Notes: generated by a model not told the origin, from the letters alone. A stretch of 64,000 bases of DNA from Chlamydoabsidia padenii (GCA_025330725.1 JAIWND010000020.1:124001-188000), one strand, 5' to 3'; positions 9,658-23,695 are shown, counted from the stretch's first letter. Numbers and translations are program-made.

Positions 9658-12600
9658 ATGATGTCGGACGATGAGGATATGGATTGTCCTCTTTGTATGG
9701 AAGAATTCGATATTGCGGATCGTAACTTCCGGCCTTGTCCCTGTGCCTACCAGGTAAGTTGCCTTTTTTAAAAATAAAAACAAAAACAAAAGTGACAGTT
9801 ACAACAAACAACTAATGGCATCCTTTTTTTTTTTTTTTTTTTTTTTTTCTTCTTCTTCTTCTTCCTTCCTAGATTTGTCGATTTTGTTGGCATCATATCA
9901 AAACTAATCTGAATGGTCGTTGTCCTGCTTGCCGTCGTCTTTACTCTGATCAAATTGTAGAATTCATACCTGTCAGCGCGGAAGAAATTCAAAAAAGCAA
10001 ACGGGAAAAGAAGGAAAAGGAACGCCATGAACGTGACATGAAGGATCCCAACCGTCGCCAACTGTCCAATGTTCGTGTGGTGCAGAAGAATTTGGTGTAT
10101 GTACTTGGTCTCAACTCGAAATATGCTAACGCAGAAGTAAGTAGCAGTCATGGATGGGGGAAGGGAGGGGAAAAGGCTTAAATGGTACTAACTTGTCTTT
10201 TAGAATGACTTTTTTAAAAAGTATGGCAAGATTATTAAACTGGTGGTCAGCAAGCGCCAACCCACTTCTACCGGTAGTACTTCTGCTAGTATTGGCATCT
10301 ATGTGACCTATGCTCGAAAAGAAGATGCTGCAAAGGCAATTGAAGAAATCAATGGTGCGGTTTGTGATGGGAAATCAGTCAGGTAAGAAACAAGTCGTTT
10401 ATCATGTACTATGTGACTCAATTTAACTCTGTATTTTATAGGGCGTCTTTTGGAACCACCAAATATTGCACCTACTTTTTGCGTCATATGCCTTGTCCAA
10501 ATCCTAATTGTATGTATCTTCATGAAGCAGGCGATGATGCTGACAGTTATAACAATGAAAATCCAACGGTTGGGTAAGTTCGAAATAAACTCACACGTAG
10601 TAATATATCAGAGTGTCTAACATGTTTTATGATTTATAGGACAAAACATGGTCATGGTGGAGTTACTGGCTATACTTATCCGAACAAACGTCCGGCAGCA
10701 AGCACATCATCGACAACCGTGGCTACTTCTGGCTCGGTGACAATACCTCCAGTTACAAAATCAGCATTGACGGTTTCGACATCAGAAACTGTGGTACAAC
10801 CGGCTCCTCCTCCAATTAAATCAGCATGGGCTCCTATTCCTAAAGTGGCACCTTCTCCAGCACCTGTACAAGAACCTACACCAGCACCTGTAGTTAATAC
10901 ACCCCATTCACCCTCTGCAACTTTAACCACAGCGACCAGTGAACACTCATCATCACCTACGACCTCGAAGTCGGGTGGTAAGCAACAGTTTACTTCTTCC
11001 AAATCGTCATCCAAACTATCATCATCATCTTCTTCTTCTTCTTCAACGACACAAAAGAAGCAGCCTGTATCCTTGTTATCTGCGTCTCTTTCTCAGCAAC
11101 AAAAACAAAAACCAGTGGATTCGGGTGCCAGCGACAATCGGGACCTCAAAACTAGTAACATCGACAAGGAAAACGAGAAACCGGCACTACCAGCAACGGC
11201 ATCATGGGCAAAAGGTGGTGGTCAAAACACACAAAGCACATCACTGACTCCGGATCATTTTGGCCCTTCACTATCGGATGCATTGACGACACCTCAAAAA
11301 CCTAAGCATGAATCATCCTCTTTACCTTCCTCATCTACTAGTCGCAAGAAGGACAAGAAGAAGGCCAAGATGGTATCGTTGAAAACATTTGAAGAACTTA
11401 CACGACAATCACCTACAAAAAAATCACCCTTGTCATCTAGTCCATTGAATGCAACTCTTAATAAAAAACAACAAGTTGGTGATGGAGGAGATGGGAAGAA
11501 GGACCTGGATGGCGATATCAACAAGGAACCAACAATCACCAAATCAGCTTGGGGAACTCTACCACCTCCCAAACCATCGACAATAGCGGTAACAGATAAT
11601 AAGCAGTCTGTAAGCACCACACCTGCTGATGATCCTGCGGATGCCAACAAACAGCAACAACAAGAACAAGAACCTGTGATGCATCATGACGACTCATTAA
11701 TAACAGCAGAAACTAACAACAAGGAATCTGATGTGATCAATGAAACAGCACCAGTGATGGATACAAAGGCAGTGATGGTCGAAGAAACGGAAATCAAATC
11801 ACCAGTAGTGGAACCTGCGACACTAGCTAATAGTGACGATGGGATGAATCTTGTGACGGCGGTGGCAACAAAGGATGAAATAGCACAGATACCATCTACG
11901 GCATTTACTTTATCTTTACAAGGCTCCTTGGAACTCACCCAACAACAATCTACCTCTACTGATGAAATCACTATAGAATCACCCAAAGTGAACGACAAGG
12001 TGGGATCCGATCAAGACTCTGTGGCATCTGAACAAATTGTGGACCAATCATATAGATCAATGGAGCAAGACAAAGAACCAGTGGATACATTACATCAAGA
12101 TGACGACGATGAAGCATTGGAGAAACACTTGTCAGACGAAGAACCTAATCACACTGATTCGACAGCAAATAATGTATTGGATATAATGTTTGCCGATGAT
12201 GTATTGGGTAGCGTGATGACGGATGACATGGTAGACAGCAATAGCGATTTTGCCAGTGATAACGACGAAATTGTCAAGGTGTTTGATGTTATTGGTCAAC
12301 AACAACATTCATTAGAATCACCATCAGCTTCAGAAAAGATCCAACAACAACAGCAACACCAGCAACAACAATCAACAACACCCACCATGGTCAACAATTA
12401 TGCGTCGCCATCACTATTCTCTTTGGCACAACCTATGCATGGCCAACAACCCATACCACCATTTTTACCTGATATGCAACACCTTCCTCGTCGTCATCAA
12501 GGTCCTCCTCCAGGTTTCCCTCCACCACCACCTGGCTGGTTACCACGTAACTTTGATCTCTTCCAAGGTCAAGACCCGGTATTGATTGCAGCTCGTCGAT

Positions 12601-13963
12601 TACAACACTCTCAACAAATGTTGGAAGCATCTGGACTATTCGGTTTTGGCGGACGACCACCTCATGGACATCCTCCTCCACCACCACCACCTCCTCCTCC
12701 TCCACCACCACCACCAGCACCACCAGCACCATTCAACTTTTCACCCCACTTTTCTAATGGTGGCCACCCTCCAGGCATGTTCTCAACACCGCCACCTCAT
12801 ATCACTCGACCAAACATGATGCCACCACTACCACAACAACAACCACAACCAATGATGCCACCCCCACCTCCACCACAACCATCAAATATTGGTACATCAT
12901 CACCTTTATTGTCGCAACATGAACAACAAGATGTGACACGACTTCGATCCGAATTCAATCAAATGCACCTGTCACCAGCTTCTTCATCCGATTCATTGAA
13001 AGCATTACCTCAATCACCATCTCACTCATCATCCACTCTACATCAACTTGCGTCGCCTTCCTTTTCTTCACCTCATCAACAAGCACCTTATGGTCAAGAA
13101 CAACCATTGAATGGGGAATATCAACTACGCAACGATCTTCGAGCGATGCTTCCAAATGCTAGTATTAGTTTTGGTCCGATGGGTAATATGCGAGAACCAT
13201 TGTCTCGTCCACATGGTGGTATGATGGCACCTCCACCTGGATTCCAACAAGATCAGCGACACATGTTACAACAACAACAGCCTTCTGGTGACAGGCGACA
13301 AGAAGCACAACACTTTTTTGGCGAATTCTTGAAAAATGCAGCCACTCATACAACGGAAAAGGATCATGGACATGAAGGTAGGAAAGCAAAATGACGATTA
13401 GATGGGGGTAACTCAAATGTGATATTTTTTTTTATTGGGGGGGGAGAGTAGGATCAGCACCATTCCATGACCCAGCGATCATGTCTGTGCGTGTTGCTGA
13501 ACGTGAAAAAGAAATGGAATCGAAACGATCATCACACTTTAATTCGTCGGGTTTCCCACCCCAAGAAAATGGATTCCCTGGAATGATACATCCTCCACCA
13601 TTTGGTATATCATCTCAACAACAACATCTTCAGACATTGCAACAACAACAACAATGGCAACAACAACAACAACAACAACAACAACAGCAACAACAAAATG
13701 GACCTTGTGGGATGATGATGCCTCCTCCGGGACTTTTTGATAGATTACCACCTGGAATGATGCCTACAGATATGAAGCAACAACAACAACAGCCTGATCC
13801 ATTCATGCAACAACCTCGCCCACCGCCACCTGGTTTGTTTGGTATGTCTCCCCATCAACATGCCCAACACCAGCAACATCTTCTCTTCCAACAGCAGCAG
13901 CAACAACAGCAACAGCAACAACATTTACAAAATCAACATCAACAACCCTACCCTCCCTTTTAG
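9658..13963 (+). CDS. NOT4: Not4/CNOT4-like RING E3 ubiquitin ligase of the CCR4-NOT complex
   Basis: Six exons (9658-9753, 9873-10136, 10204-10382, 10442-10573, 10640-13377, 13452-13963) give about 1306 residues. The N-terminus holds a C4C4 RING (MDCPLCMEEF...CPCAYQICRFCWHHI...CPACR), as in Not4. A linker coiled region (KREKKEKERHERDMKD) follows, then an RRM (NLVYVLGL... IYVTY) and a C3H1-type finger (CTYFLRHMPCPNPNCMYLH). This domain order is diagnostic. Not4 ubiquitinates ribosome-associated substrates and couples translation quality control to mRNA deadenylation. The remaining 1000 residues are low-complexity: Ser/Thr/Pro/Gln-rich with a proline run near 12680-12725 and glutamine runs near 13655-13695 and 13895-13925. 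Exons 1-4 are conserved while the tail appears expanded. Both RING and RRM are intact, so it should be functional. Confidence 0.95.
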
Positions 13964-14343
13964 TTTACCTCTTTTGTTTAGTCTCTATATATATATTAGT
14001 ATTTATTGGTTATTAGTGTGGGTTGTATGTCTGTGGGTGCTTTGATATTGTATTTACTTTATATATATATATACCGTATCACATAGTGGTTGGGGCGGTG
14101 ATGTTGATCCTCTTTTTTTAAAAAAAAAAAAACAAACCAACAACAGCAAAACAATTAACTAATAAAATGTATGGGTGATTTATAAATACATTTGAGACAA
14201 GACTTTATTATAGACCTGTTTTTATAAAAAAAATTGTTTTGTTAGACAAGGGGGACTAAATAAAAAATAGGTGTATATACTGTATATTAAAAAAAAAAAA
14301 AAAAAAAAAATAATAATAGAGTAGGGGGAATCACGGAGGAGGA
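13964..14343. other. Convergent 3' region
   Basis: Spacer between two converging genes, with TATATATA runs (about 13990 and 14060) and poly-A tracts at about 14118 and 14288-14310. It probably contains both 3' UTRs; no coding sequence is seen. Confidence 0.5.
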
Positions 14344-14594
14344 TCAAGAGGACGAAGGATTATTGACAAAATTCATACTATAATTGCCAGACGATGGATC
14401 CTTTTGGAATTGAAAGTTATCAGTCGACAACCCAAACTTTCCCAAGACGGTATTACCCAGATCCTTCAATTTCCCAATCATTTCATCCTTTTCCTTTTCC
14501 ATCAACACCTTGATTTTAGGCGGCAAATCACGTACCGCTCGTTGACATATCCCTAGTGTGGCCTTGTCCAATACAATCCTTGGTAATACTTGTT

Positions 14595-14626
<32 letters not shown>

Positions 14627-15225
14627 CCTTGGTCTTTGTCTTGTTGTTTATATATATCCTTCTTCTTCTTCTTCTTCTTCTTCTTGGTGACTCCGTTATG
14701 ACGATCCAAAAGGTCTTGATAATCCTGGAGTGCATCCGAGAGAGCGGATGAGGAAGTCCCCAGTCGTTCGTTGGCCTGAGCACGACGTAGTTTTGCCTTG
14801 ACATACTCAGGGTCCAGTTCAAGGGCGGTATCACACCATGATTTGGCTTGCTTGGGTTGACCGAGTTTTAAATAACATGCTGCCATATTGGCGGCATACA
14901 CTGCTCGTTGTTGGTACTCGTTAGCAGGACATAGTGTGGTGGCATCTTGATAACTCGTTAATGCCTTGTCGTAATCACCGGCGCCAAAGTATCGATTCCC
15001 TTGGGTTTTGTATTCGGTTGCTTTGGCCAAGAGATGGGCAGGATCTTCTGCCGCATCATAGAATAGATCTTGGTCGTGAATGACTACTTTGGGTGAGGAT
15101 AATGGTTCGTCGTCGTCTGGTGGTGAGGGAGACGTCATCATGGGTGGTAGGTTGGTTGTGTCTTGTTGGGTGGATGATTCTGTTATAGAGGGTGGATCAG
15201 ATGGAAGTTCTTCAATGATAGCCAT
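14344..15225 (-). CDS. TTC1-like TPR protein
   Basis: An intronless gene of 293 residues. An acidic/Ser-rich N-terminus precedes three TPR helices pairs (about 70-180), including YKTQGNRYFGAGDYDKALTS, AVYAANMAACYLKLGQPKQA and AKLRRAQANERLG. A lysine run then an aspartate run (about 183-215) interrupt the fold. The C-terminus, GNTVLGKFGLSTDNFQFQKD followed by SGNYSMNF, is the characteristic tail of the TTC1 family. TTC1-type proteins are proposed Hsp70/Hsp90 co-chaperone adaptors. Its start lies about 310 bp from the divergently transcribed C2H2 gene, so the two may share a promoter region. Confidence 0.87.
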
Positions 15226-15535
15226 AGTGGGGGAATGTGTATGAAGAAGAAGTGAAGAAGAAGAAGGGAAAGAAAAAGGGAATCCTTTTTAAAAAAAAAA
15301 TGTGGACATTGAAAAAACAAAAACATTGCATTTTCTCGAAATTCCGCTCGCTGGTGACAGGTGCCTTATTGAAAAGAACCACCAAGATAGCTCGCCACTA
15401 TCCATTTATGGATATCTAAACTAGCTTCTCCTTGTTCGGTCAAGCCAATCCGAAGAATTTTCAAAACATATATAAATTAACTGCCTTTCCAAACACGTAT
15501 TTAAACTTCTTTTTCTTTTCACTTGTTCAATTCTC

Positions 15536-16406
15536 ATGGACAACCTTTCTTTTTTACCGAAAAAGCTCAAGACCAGTAGCTCTTCCACTTGCTTTTCACA
15601 TCAACCCACCATCCATTCCATGCTTCTCACACCATCTTTTAGCCATCAAGAGAAACTTGAATCATCGCCAAGAAACTCAAAGGAGGTATCCAGGACATCA
15701 CCATTAGACACTTTCCCATTCTTGTTAACACCGGCGGACTTCCAATCTCTGCCAAAAACAACTCGATCACCGATCACTGGAGCAAAAAAGAAATTATTTC
15801 GGTGCGAACAGTGCCATCGCACATTTACAAGATCCAATAATTTGAAATCTCATTTGACAACGCATACTGCAGAGCGACCTTACAAGGTACCAAAAGAAGT
15901 GTCGGTGTTTGAACATATGACTGACACTTTTGCATGATTTTTATAGTGCGATTACTGCCAGCAAGATTTTCGCCGCCAATACGACTTGAAGCGTCATTTG
16001 AAACTACATACAGGAGAGAAACCATATACATGCCATTATTGTTCACGATCATTTGCACGGTCGGATGCACTGAACCGTCATCGACGATCAAGTGGAACAA
16101 CTTGTCCTCTTGTGGACACCATGGAACCCAACCCTACTAATAACTTGCCGTTTGTTTCCTTACCCTCTCCTTTCAAATTCGAATACGATCAATTGAAGAA
16201 ATCTATGTTGCTGTTACAGGAACAATATCAATGCCAGCAAAATGATATCAATGCATTAAAATCTGCTTGTCATGATTTACAAGTAGAGGTAAGAAACAAA
16301 AAAACAAAAAAAAAGGATCAAAACCACCATGTGATCCTGACTTTTTCTCTCTTTTGTGTAGAACAAAGTGCTCACTTCCTTGGTCCATAAACAACCGAAT
16401 CTATAG
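15536..16406 (+). CDS. C2H2 zinc-finger transcription factor (Crz1/Azf1-like)
   Basis: Three exons (15536-15886, 15947-16288, 16362-16406) give 245 residues. Three consecutive fingers lie at about 88-170: FRCEQCHRTFTRSNNLKSH, CDYCQQDFRRQYDLKRH and YTCHYCSRSFARSDALNRH, joined by TAERPYK and TGEKPYT linkers. Intron 1 falls exactly between fingers 1 and 2. After the fingers is a short predicted coiled coil (KKSMLLLQEQYQCQQND). The linker style and the NNLKSHL...DALNRHRR pattern resemble Crz1/Azf1-type fungal factors, but family assignment is tentative. No calcineurin-docking motif was identified with confidence. Confidence 0.83.
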
Positions 16407-18349
16407 AATGAATACCCTGGCTTAAAAGTTTTTTGTTATAATAAAGAAAGTTTTTGTATTGAAATCTGTGCTTTTCTATAGGTCCCCCCCCTCTCGCATG
16501 ATTACCTTTTTTAATTAATGGCCACATGACAGGCAAGCGTGGCGACTGGTTCCTGTCAAAGAATGGTTTTCACACCCCGACTGGTTCTATAGAGAAGATC
16601 AGGGTAATGACAAATGGATAATATTGTATCTACGAGTCGATCTTATTACTAAGCTTTTACGAAAATATAATATGATGATAGCCAATGCCTTACTATGTTT
16701 TAGAAGGGGAGAGGTATCGTTCCTGAATTGTCGCTGTTTGAAAATAAGGTCACAGGTTACCAAAAACGGACGAGAAGACTTTTTTCTTTCTTTTTCTTTA
16801 TCACTTTTTAATCGTAGGACTCACTTGGTGATTCCAAGCCTTGCCCTTTTATATTACTGGTGTATGTCTTTTCCGTTGCTTATCTCTGTGATATAACTAT
16901 GACCACAATTATATTCGACAATGTACAGTCAGACAATAACAAGTTGGAACATCCTCACGACGACTTTGATCACCACCACTACACTCATCTTTACGACTTT
17001 TTTCTCTTTACACAATATCATAACAAAAGTCACTGGATGAAACGGTTAGACCAAGTTATATGGAAGAACACACTTTCAACAGTTGATGCTGATGCAACTA
17101 CACCAAGCTTCTACTGACCGAATTGTACAGTACTTTCACACTGCTTCTCATTGGTGCTCTGGACTTGTCATAGGATTGTATATGATGTACTTGATTATTC
17201 TGATACACATCAAGGGGTGTGAAATGATTGCCCATTACCAATAATCTATTAGTGATGATATTCGAACCTACAGCAACATTCACTGGAATACGAAAGTGAT
17301 ACACATGGTTGAAACATAACAATAATTAGTCTCAAATCAAGGTGGTATGATCAAACAACAGACTATGGCTATACAGGTGACCAAGGGACTAGGCATATCT
17401 CATACTATTCGACTTTTATAGTGAAACTCTTGGTAGTCGACTTTGACTTTGAAGATAGTATGTATCAAGCTAAAACAATGTCATTATGGTTGTTATATAG
17501 TTAGATTAGACACATTAGATTAGATCATTTTATCTCATTATTTGTATAAATAAACTCATTGACATGTCTCTCTCTCACTCACTTCACACATGGTTATATT
17601 CAAACTTCGCTGTCAGAACCGAGTAAATTTAATTTTTCGTCGATTAGGATAAACTTTAGCCCGAGTGGCTTCCTATAGGCTTCATCTCATTAATGCGAAC
17701 TATGATGGCCAATGTCCTGTATAAGATTGTTATAATTTGACAATGCATGGTTTTGATCATCTGATTTTTTCTTTTTCACATCATATAAAAGAGCTTTTTT
17801 TAAATTCTTTTCAACTTTCCTTGGGGATGCCCACCCCTTTAACAAACAATAACAACTTGTCAGTCAATTCTTGGATGAGAATATGGCTGGCACCCCTCCT
17901 TTGAGAGGGGATTGGTACGGGGCTTCGGCCAACGGTAAGTGAAAAATAAAAGGAAACCACATACTTCCCACATAATATTAACTGATATTTCATCCTCCGC
18001 TTATTCAAGTTGCCCAGAACTAAAGAGTGATATGCCTAAAAAAGTCATCAGACAACCTGACTATGCACCTTGTTTTGCATAACAAACCATGTGAATATTC
18101 AGGCTCCATTCAGTCGGCCCACTTTTTTTTGGGAGTGCTCCCCGTTTTTTTTTTGTCTTTCTTCATAAAATTCGTCCCCGTCCGCCATTCTCTTCTTCTT
18201 TCCTCTCTTCTTCCTCCTTCCCACGTTTTATTTTTACAATCTCTTTGTTAAAAGAACAAATAAACCTTCCTTCATCTTATATAACCTACGTGTATTCTAT
18301 CCACTTGTCATTCCTTACTATATATATATACCTTGATAGTTTAACACTC
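16407..18349. other. 1.9-kb gene-poor region
   Basis: Contains the C2H2 gene 3' signal (ATAATAAAG, about 16437) and the Num1 promoter. An open stretch at 16860-17117 and other short ORFs show no recognisable domain. A run beginning WRLVPVKEWFSHPDWF at about 16542-16590 could be an old exon fragment. No gene can be supported. Confidence 0.5.
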
Positions 18350-21300
18350 ATGTCACAATACCCTCGACCCACACGCTCCACTCCACTTGGTCCTTCTAGT
18401 CGGTCAGCACATCGATCCATACCACCACCTGTACCTAGTCCTTCTCATTCAACTGATGATCATTCAAGATTGGAAATGGAACAAGACCTCAAGGAAAAAG
18501 AACAACAACTAGCAGAATGCACCAGTGCAATCCAACGAAATGTGCTGACCCGTCAAATCAGTTTACTACGTGATAAACTAGTCAATCTAAATACTACTCT
18601 TGGTGATACTTCTTGGCACAAGGAAAAGGTAAACCCCCCCATCAATAATATATATATCTTTGCCCACTAACACGATTGCTCTTTTATCGGGGGAAACCAA
18701 AACACTCCCTGATTCATATCAACTCCCTATTCAACTAGTCACCTCAAAGAAGTACCACCACTAGTCAGCTTTTACAACCACCCGCCAGCAGCTCACTTTT
18801 GCCACTTCCACCTGCACCTCTTACTGGTTCAATACCCACTCAACGACGATCCAAAACACCCAACACTGATCGACGCAACACAGATATCGAATTCGCCACC
18901 GAAATTGGTCAAGGTTTATTGATTGAAGTCCGGAAAATGCAGACCATCATACAAGAAAAGGAAGAACAGATACGGGAATTGGAAATTCAAAAAACTGATT
19001 TGGAACGGTCTGCTGAAACAATGGCCAAACAGTTACGTCAACGTGAAGAAACCGAAGGTAAACAAAAATACTAAACAAAGATATAGAGTAAACTAACTCC
19101 TTTGATGTGCCTATTTTAGAACATCTCAAGGAAGGAACGTGGAACCTGGAATTGACAAAACAAGAACTGACACTTGGCGTGACGGAACTACAGCACCAAC
19201 TGGACAAATCAAGTCATGAACAAGCAAAACTGAATCAACAACTCGACATCGTCTTGCAAGACATGGATCAACTGCGTGACAAGGAGGAAAAGCTCACGGA
19301 ATCATTGGAACAATCAAAGCAACGGCATGAACAAGATATGAATAGTATGCGACGACAGTGTGCGGGTTACCAACGACAAGTGCAACAACATGTCAAACAA
19401 ATTGAAGCCTTGACATCTGAACTCGCTATTGCCAAGGCACAATCTCGACTCTCAAAACCTTTGGTACCTACTCACCATCAACAACAACAACAACCAACAA
19501 CAGACGACGACGATACACCTGATCCTACTAATACTAGTCAACATCATCACTACCATCATCACCTCACTAACAACAATACATCAGCCATGGAAGTGGAATC
19601 CTTGAAAACCTCTCTTGCTCATGCTCATCGTATGGTCTCCCACCTCCGGTCTCATCTACACAAAGAGAAGACGGAAAAGTTTGAATTCAAGAAACTGCTT
19701 GCGGAATCTCAAGAAACCATTGAACAATTACAGAATGATCCTCATTTATGGGTGGATGCTTCTTCTTCTTCTTCTTCTTCAGGTAATCCATTGGATGATC
19801 AACAAAAGAAACAACGCAAGGTGAAATCACATCGACGGCCGGCAACAAAGAAACCTATTCGGGGCGTAAAATCAAGAACAAGGCAGACTAATGACGAGGT
19901 GGTGGATTCTGATGTCTCTGACGGTGTGTCCAGCGATAATGATGAAGATGTACCTACCGGATTTACTTGTTTGTCTCATGAACTATTACATGCTCATAAT
20001 GGATCGGATACTCAATTACATCAAGGAGCATGGACAGTGGAATATTCGGTATGCTTGGATCAACAAGCCCCGGTGACATTATGTGAAACAACTAGCCAAA
20101 CCGATCATGACATCTTCAAAGTGTGTCATCAAGAAATACAGTGTGATTTATTGAAACAGGACAACGAAGCAGGTATTAGGGCATTGGGCATATCAGAGGC
20201 AGCAGTGAATCAAGGCGTACAATGTGTGACTCTACAACAAGTCAACTCAGGACCAACTCATCAAACCGTGGATACGGCTGTACAAAATGAACGGCCACCA
20301 ATGGTCGACGGACAAACACAATATGAACGCTCGCCGATGATTGATCAGCAAACACAGTACGAGTATGAACGAATGGTCGACCAAGGCACTCGATATGATC
20401 ACGATTGGCTCGGTAGTCTCAACAATGGCACCACTATCAAGCACTATACCCAAGAAGAAATGGATCAAGTGGTATCACAAGCGGTTGAAGAGTCCATGGC
20501 AAAATACAAGACGCAACTCGGGATCAAGGCAGGTGAAGATGACCAGGAAATGATCTTGGTACCCGCCCGACCTCACCACCCACCACCTTCCACTCTACTC
20601 GTCAAAGCAAGGAGCATCATGACTACAGAGTACCCCGAATCCATTTCCTCCTCCTCATCCACATCCACTATTGGCAACAAGATCCATGATCAACAAAGTA
20701 TCACAGCAGATTCCACCATCACCTCTATTACCCAAACCATGATTGGTGAATGGTTGACAAAGTACCCTCGTAGACATATGGGTGGGCAAGGATTCTCAGA
20801 CAGGCGGCAACATTTACGGTACTTTTGGATCCATCCGTATACCCACACACTGTACTGGTCAGATCAAGCGCCTAGTCATGCCAACGAATGGAAAGCCAAG
20901 AGCGCGTTGGTGGAACATGTCACGGTGGGATATGATGATCAAGTGCCTTTTATATTGGTCCACACTTCATTGCGACAACTCAAGATCAAGGCGCCTACCA
21001 AAGAACGACATGATATATGGGTAAAAGTAAGTTGAAAGAAGAAGAAGAAGAAGGGGGAACAATGAATTCACTCGTTTTTTTTTTTTTTTTTTTTTTTGTT
21101 TTTTTGGTGGTAGTCTTTAAACTATCTGGTGACTAGTGGTCTTACGTCTTTTTCACCCACTCTTGATCTTGCCATTACACCACGACGATCTGTCTCGGCC
21201 TCTATCCTGCGCAAACCTAGTTTCCAACGTATCAGTGACATGTTTCATAGATCCCCCAGTATTCATGATGACGACGAAGAAGAAGATGGGCTTGAAAATG

Positions 21301-21404
21301 TCCGGCTGTGTTGTGGTGGGAAACATGATATTGGGCGATTGGAAAAACAGGAACATTACCATCGACCTGCTTATCATCAACGAAAACACTCGCCGTTATC
21401 ATGA
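18350..21404 (+). CDS. Num1/ApsA/Mcp5-like cortical anchor with PH domain
   Basis: Four exons (18350-18628, 18739-19057, 19120-21026, 21114-21404) give about 931 residues. Extended coiled coils occupy roughly 40-90, 170-360 and 400-440. A C-terminal PH domain begins MIGEWLTKYPRRHMGGQGFS and continues RYFWIHPYTHTLYWSDQ ... LKIKAPTKERHDIWVKSLNYL, the signature of the Mcp5/Num1 PH family. Such proteins bind plasma-membrane phosphoinositides and capture dynein (and in yeast mitochondria) to position nuclei. The last intron splits the PH domain just before its final helix. The segment at about 560-620 repeats short blocks such as MVDGQTQYERS and MIDQQTQYEYE. A Ser/acid-rich tail follows the PH domain. 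Confidence 0.9.
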
Positions 21405-22241
21405 ATAGAATATTTTTTTAATAAAATTAATACCATGCATTTACAAACGAACAAAAAAGTCTTTTTAAACTGTGTACAAATAGGTTGGATGGCTAAGGAA
21501 ACATCGTATACTTCAATTGGAGTGTGTTTGGGTCACCTGATATATCAAGTATGGAATGACCCAAAAACGTGGCCCTGGATCTGGATTTGAACTCCCCTAT
21601 TAACTAGCAACATTTCTTCTTCTTCTTTGCCTTCCTTCTTCACAACACCACATGAAAATTGCAAACTTGGACGTTGGTTCGGTGATCATGACCATGTTTG
21701 ACACTGGTACAATAACATTCATTGTAGTTGATTCGTCGACACCAATATCTTTGTATAACAAATAGATCAAGTTCATATAACTGTGATTCAATAGAGTTGA
21801 CAATCTTATCATCGACTTTGTTATGCGTATCTTGAAAGAAAGAAAGAAAATGGTACCTGAAGCGGATCACGATTAATTTTCCCACGGTGAGCGGCGATAA
21901 TGGTGATAAAGTCGACGATGATTGGCTGCTTTAGTCTAGGTCCAACGTTTAACCAGGCAGTCTCAGTCCTAGGGTTGATCCAATGATATCATGGGTCCCC
22001 AAGGGTCTCTGCACCGTCCATGTGCATTCACATTCCTCAAACATCGGGTTTCGAATGTCGTCCAAGAATGCCGTTGGGGTCATCTTATCTGACTCACTGA
22101 GTAAAAAAAGTGGTGTGCGCGCTCGTTGAAATATACACACCCAAAAAAAAAAAAAGTTGGGGACCTACTTAAAACACAGATTGGCCCCTCCCCCCTTTTA
22201 TCTTTTTCTTTTTTTTTTTTTTTTTTTTCTAAACAATCACC
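21405..22241. other. Intergenic, BIO2 promoter
   Basis: AATAAAATTAATA polyadenylation-like signal at about 21418-21430. The rest has no supported gene. A long T-rich run (about 22201-22229) sits directly before the BIO2 ATG. Confidence 0.5.
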
Positions 22242-23695
22242 ATGTCCAGTCTTCGTCTTGCTCTTCGCCCTCTTTCTTCATCTACTACAGTCAGTCGTCT
22301 TTTTTACAGCACGGCCAGTCCTTCTCGATTGGCATCCGTCACCGCCACATCATCAAGTCTTCCTCAAGCCACGAGTGCTGCTGCTTTACATGCTGGTGGA
22401 CCTCTACGTAACGACTGGACTCGTGAAGAAATTCAAGCCATTTATGACTCGCCCTTCTTGGAACTCATGTATTATGGGGTAAGTAAAAAAAAAAAAAAGA
22501 GGAGGGGATTTATTACCATGACCCATGTGTCTCACTCACTCTCTCTCTCTCTTTATAGGCCAAAACACATCGTGAAAACTTTAATCCTCGTCAAGTCCAA
22601 CAAGCAACCTTGTTATCTATCAAGACAGGTGGTTGTACTGAAGATTGCAAATATTGTCCTCAATCCTCAAAATATAAAACAAGTGTGGAAGCTCAAAAGA
22701 TGTTGGATGAAAATGTGATTTTGGAAGCTGCTCAACGGGCAAAGGCGGCTGGAAGCACAAGGTAAAATATATATATATCAGGTAACTAGGGACTCAACTT
22801 TTTCTCTCTCTTTTTTTTTTTACATGTGTAGATTCTGTATGGGCGCTGCTTGGAGAGATTTGGCGGGACGAAAATCTAACTTTAAGAAGATCGTGGGACA
22901 CGTCAAAGCTATTCGGTAAGATAGATGATGATTGAACCTCCACGGATGATGACTCATCCCTTTTTAATAGTGGTATGGGAATGGAAGTATGTTGTACTTT
23001 GGGCATGCTGAACGAACAACAAGCCAAAGATCTCAAAGACGCCGGTCTCACCGCCTACAACCACAACTTGGACACCTCTCGTGAATTCTACCCCAAGATC
23101 ATTTCAACACGCACCTATGACGAACGATTGCAAACCATCAGCAATGCACAAAACGCCGGCATTTCTGTGTGCTCTGGTGGCATCATCGGTCTCGGGGAAC
23201 AAGAAGAAGATCGGGTAGGTTTGTTGCATACCTTGTCGACTTTGGCCAAGCACCCTGAAAGTGTCCCTGTCAATGCGCTGTTGGCGGTCAAGGGCACGCC
23301 CTTGGAGAACCAGGAACCTGTGTCTGTGTTTGAAATGGTGCGTATGATTGCTACGGCTCGTATCATCATGCCTCAGTCTATGGTGCGACTCTCCGCGGGA
23401 CGTGTGCGGTTCTCTGTGGCTGAACAAAGTATGTGCTTTATGGCGGGGGCTAATTCTATCTTTACTGGTGATAAACTCTTGACAACTCCCAACAATGAAT
23501 TCACGGATGATAAAAAGATGTTTGAAATCCTTGGTAAGTCATTATAAAACATTTCATATCATAGTGATATATACTCATGGACTCCTTCTTTTGTGTGTGA
23601 TAGGTCTTGAACCCAAACCTGCCAACTTTGAACAAGGTAGTGACAAGGTGAACCAACCTGTTTACGAAACTAGCCAACAATCCACTACAGCATAG
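22242..23695 (+). CDS. BIO2: Biotin synthase
   Basis: Five exons (22242-22478, 22559-22761, 22832-22915, 22971-23533, 23604-23695) give 392 residues. A Ser/Arg/Leu-rich start ([20 protein letters not shown]) looks like a mitochondrial presequence. The radical-SAM CxxxCxxC is visible in [14 protein letters not shown], followed by [26 protein letters not shown] and [11 protein letters not shown], all hallmarks of BioB/Bio2. It inserts sulfur into dethiobiotin using SAM and Fe-S clusters. The conserved Arg of the 2Fe-2S site fits RLSAGRVRF. The gene looks intact. No other biotin genes are adjacent. Confidence 0.97.

Noticed and set aside
11294..11998. Long minus-strand ORFs opposite NOT4
   Set aside because: Val/Ser/Asp-rich antisense shadows of the low-complexity Not4 tail without motifs.
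21560..21605. Possible tRNA gene (GGATTTGAACTCC resembles a B box)
   Set aside because: No matching A box, acceptor stem or anticodon arm could be laid out around it. No convincing tRNA was seen anywhere in the window.
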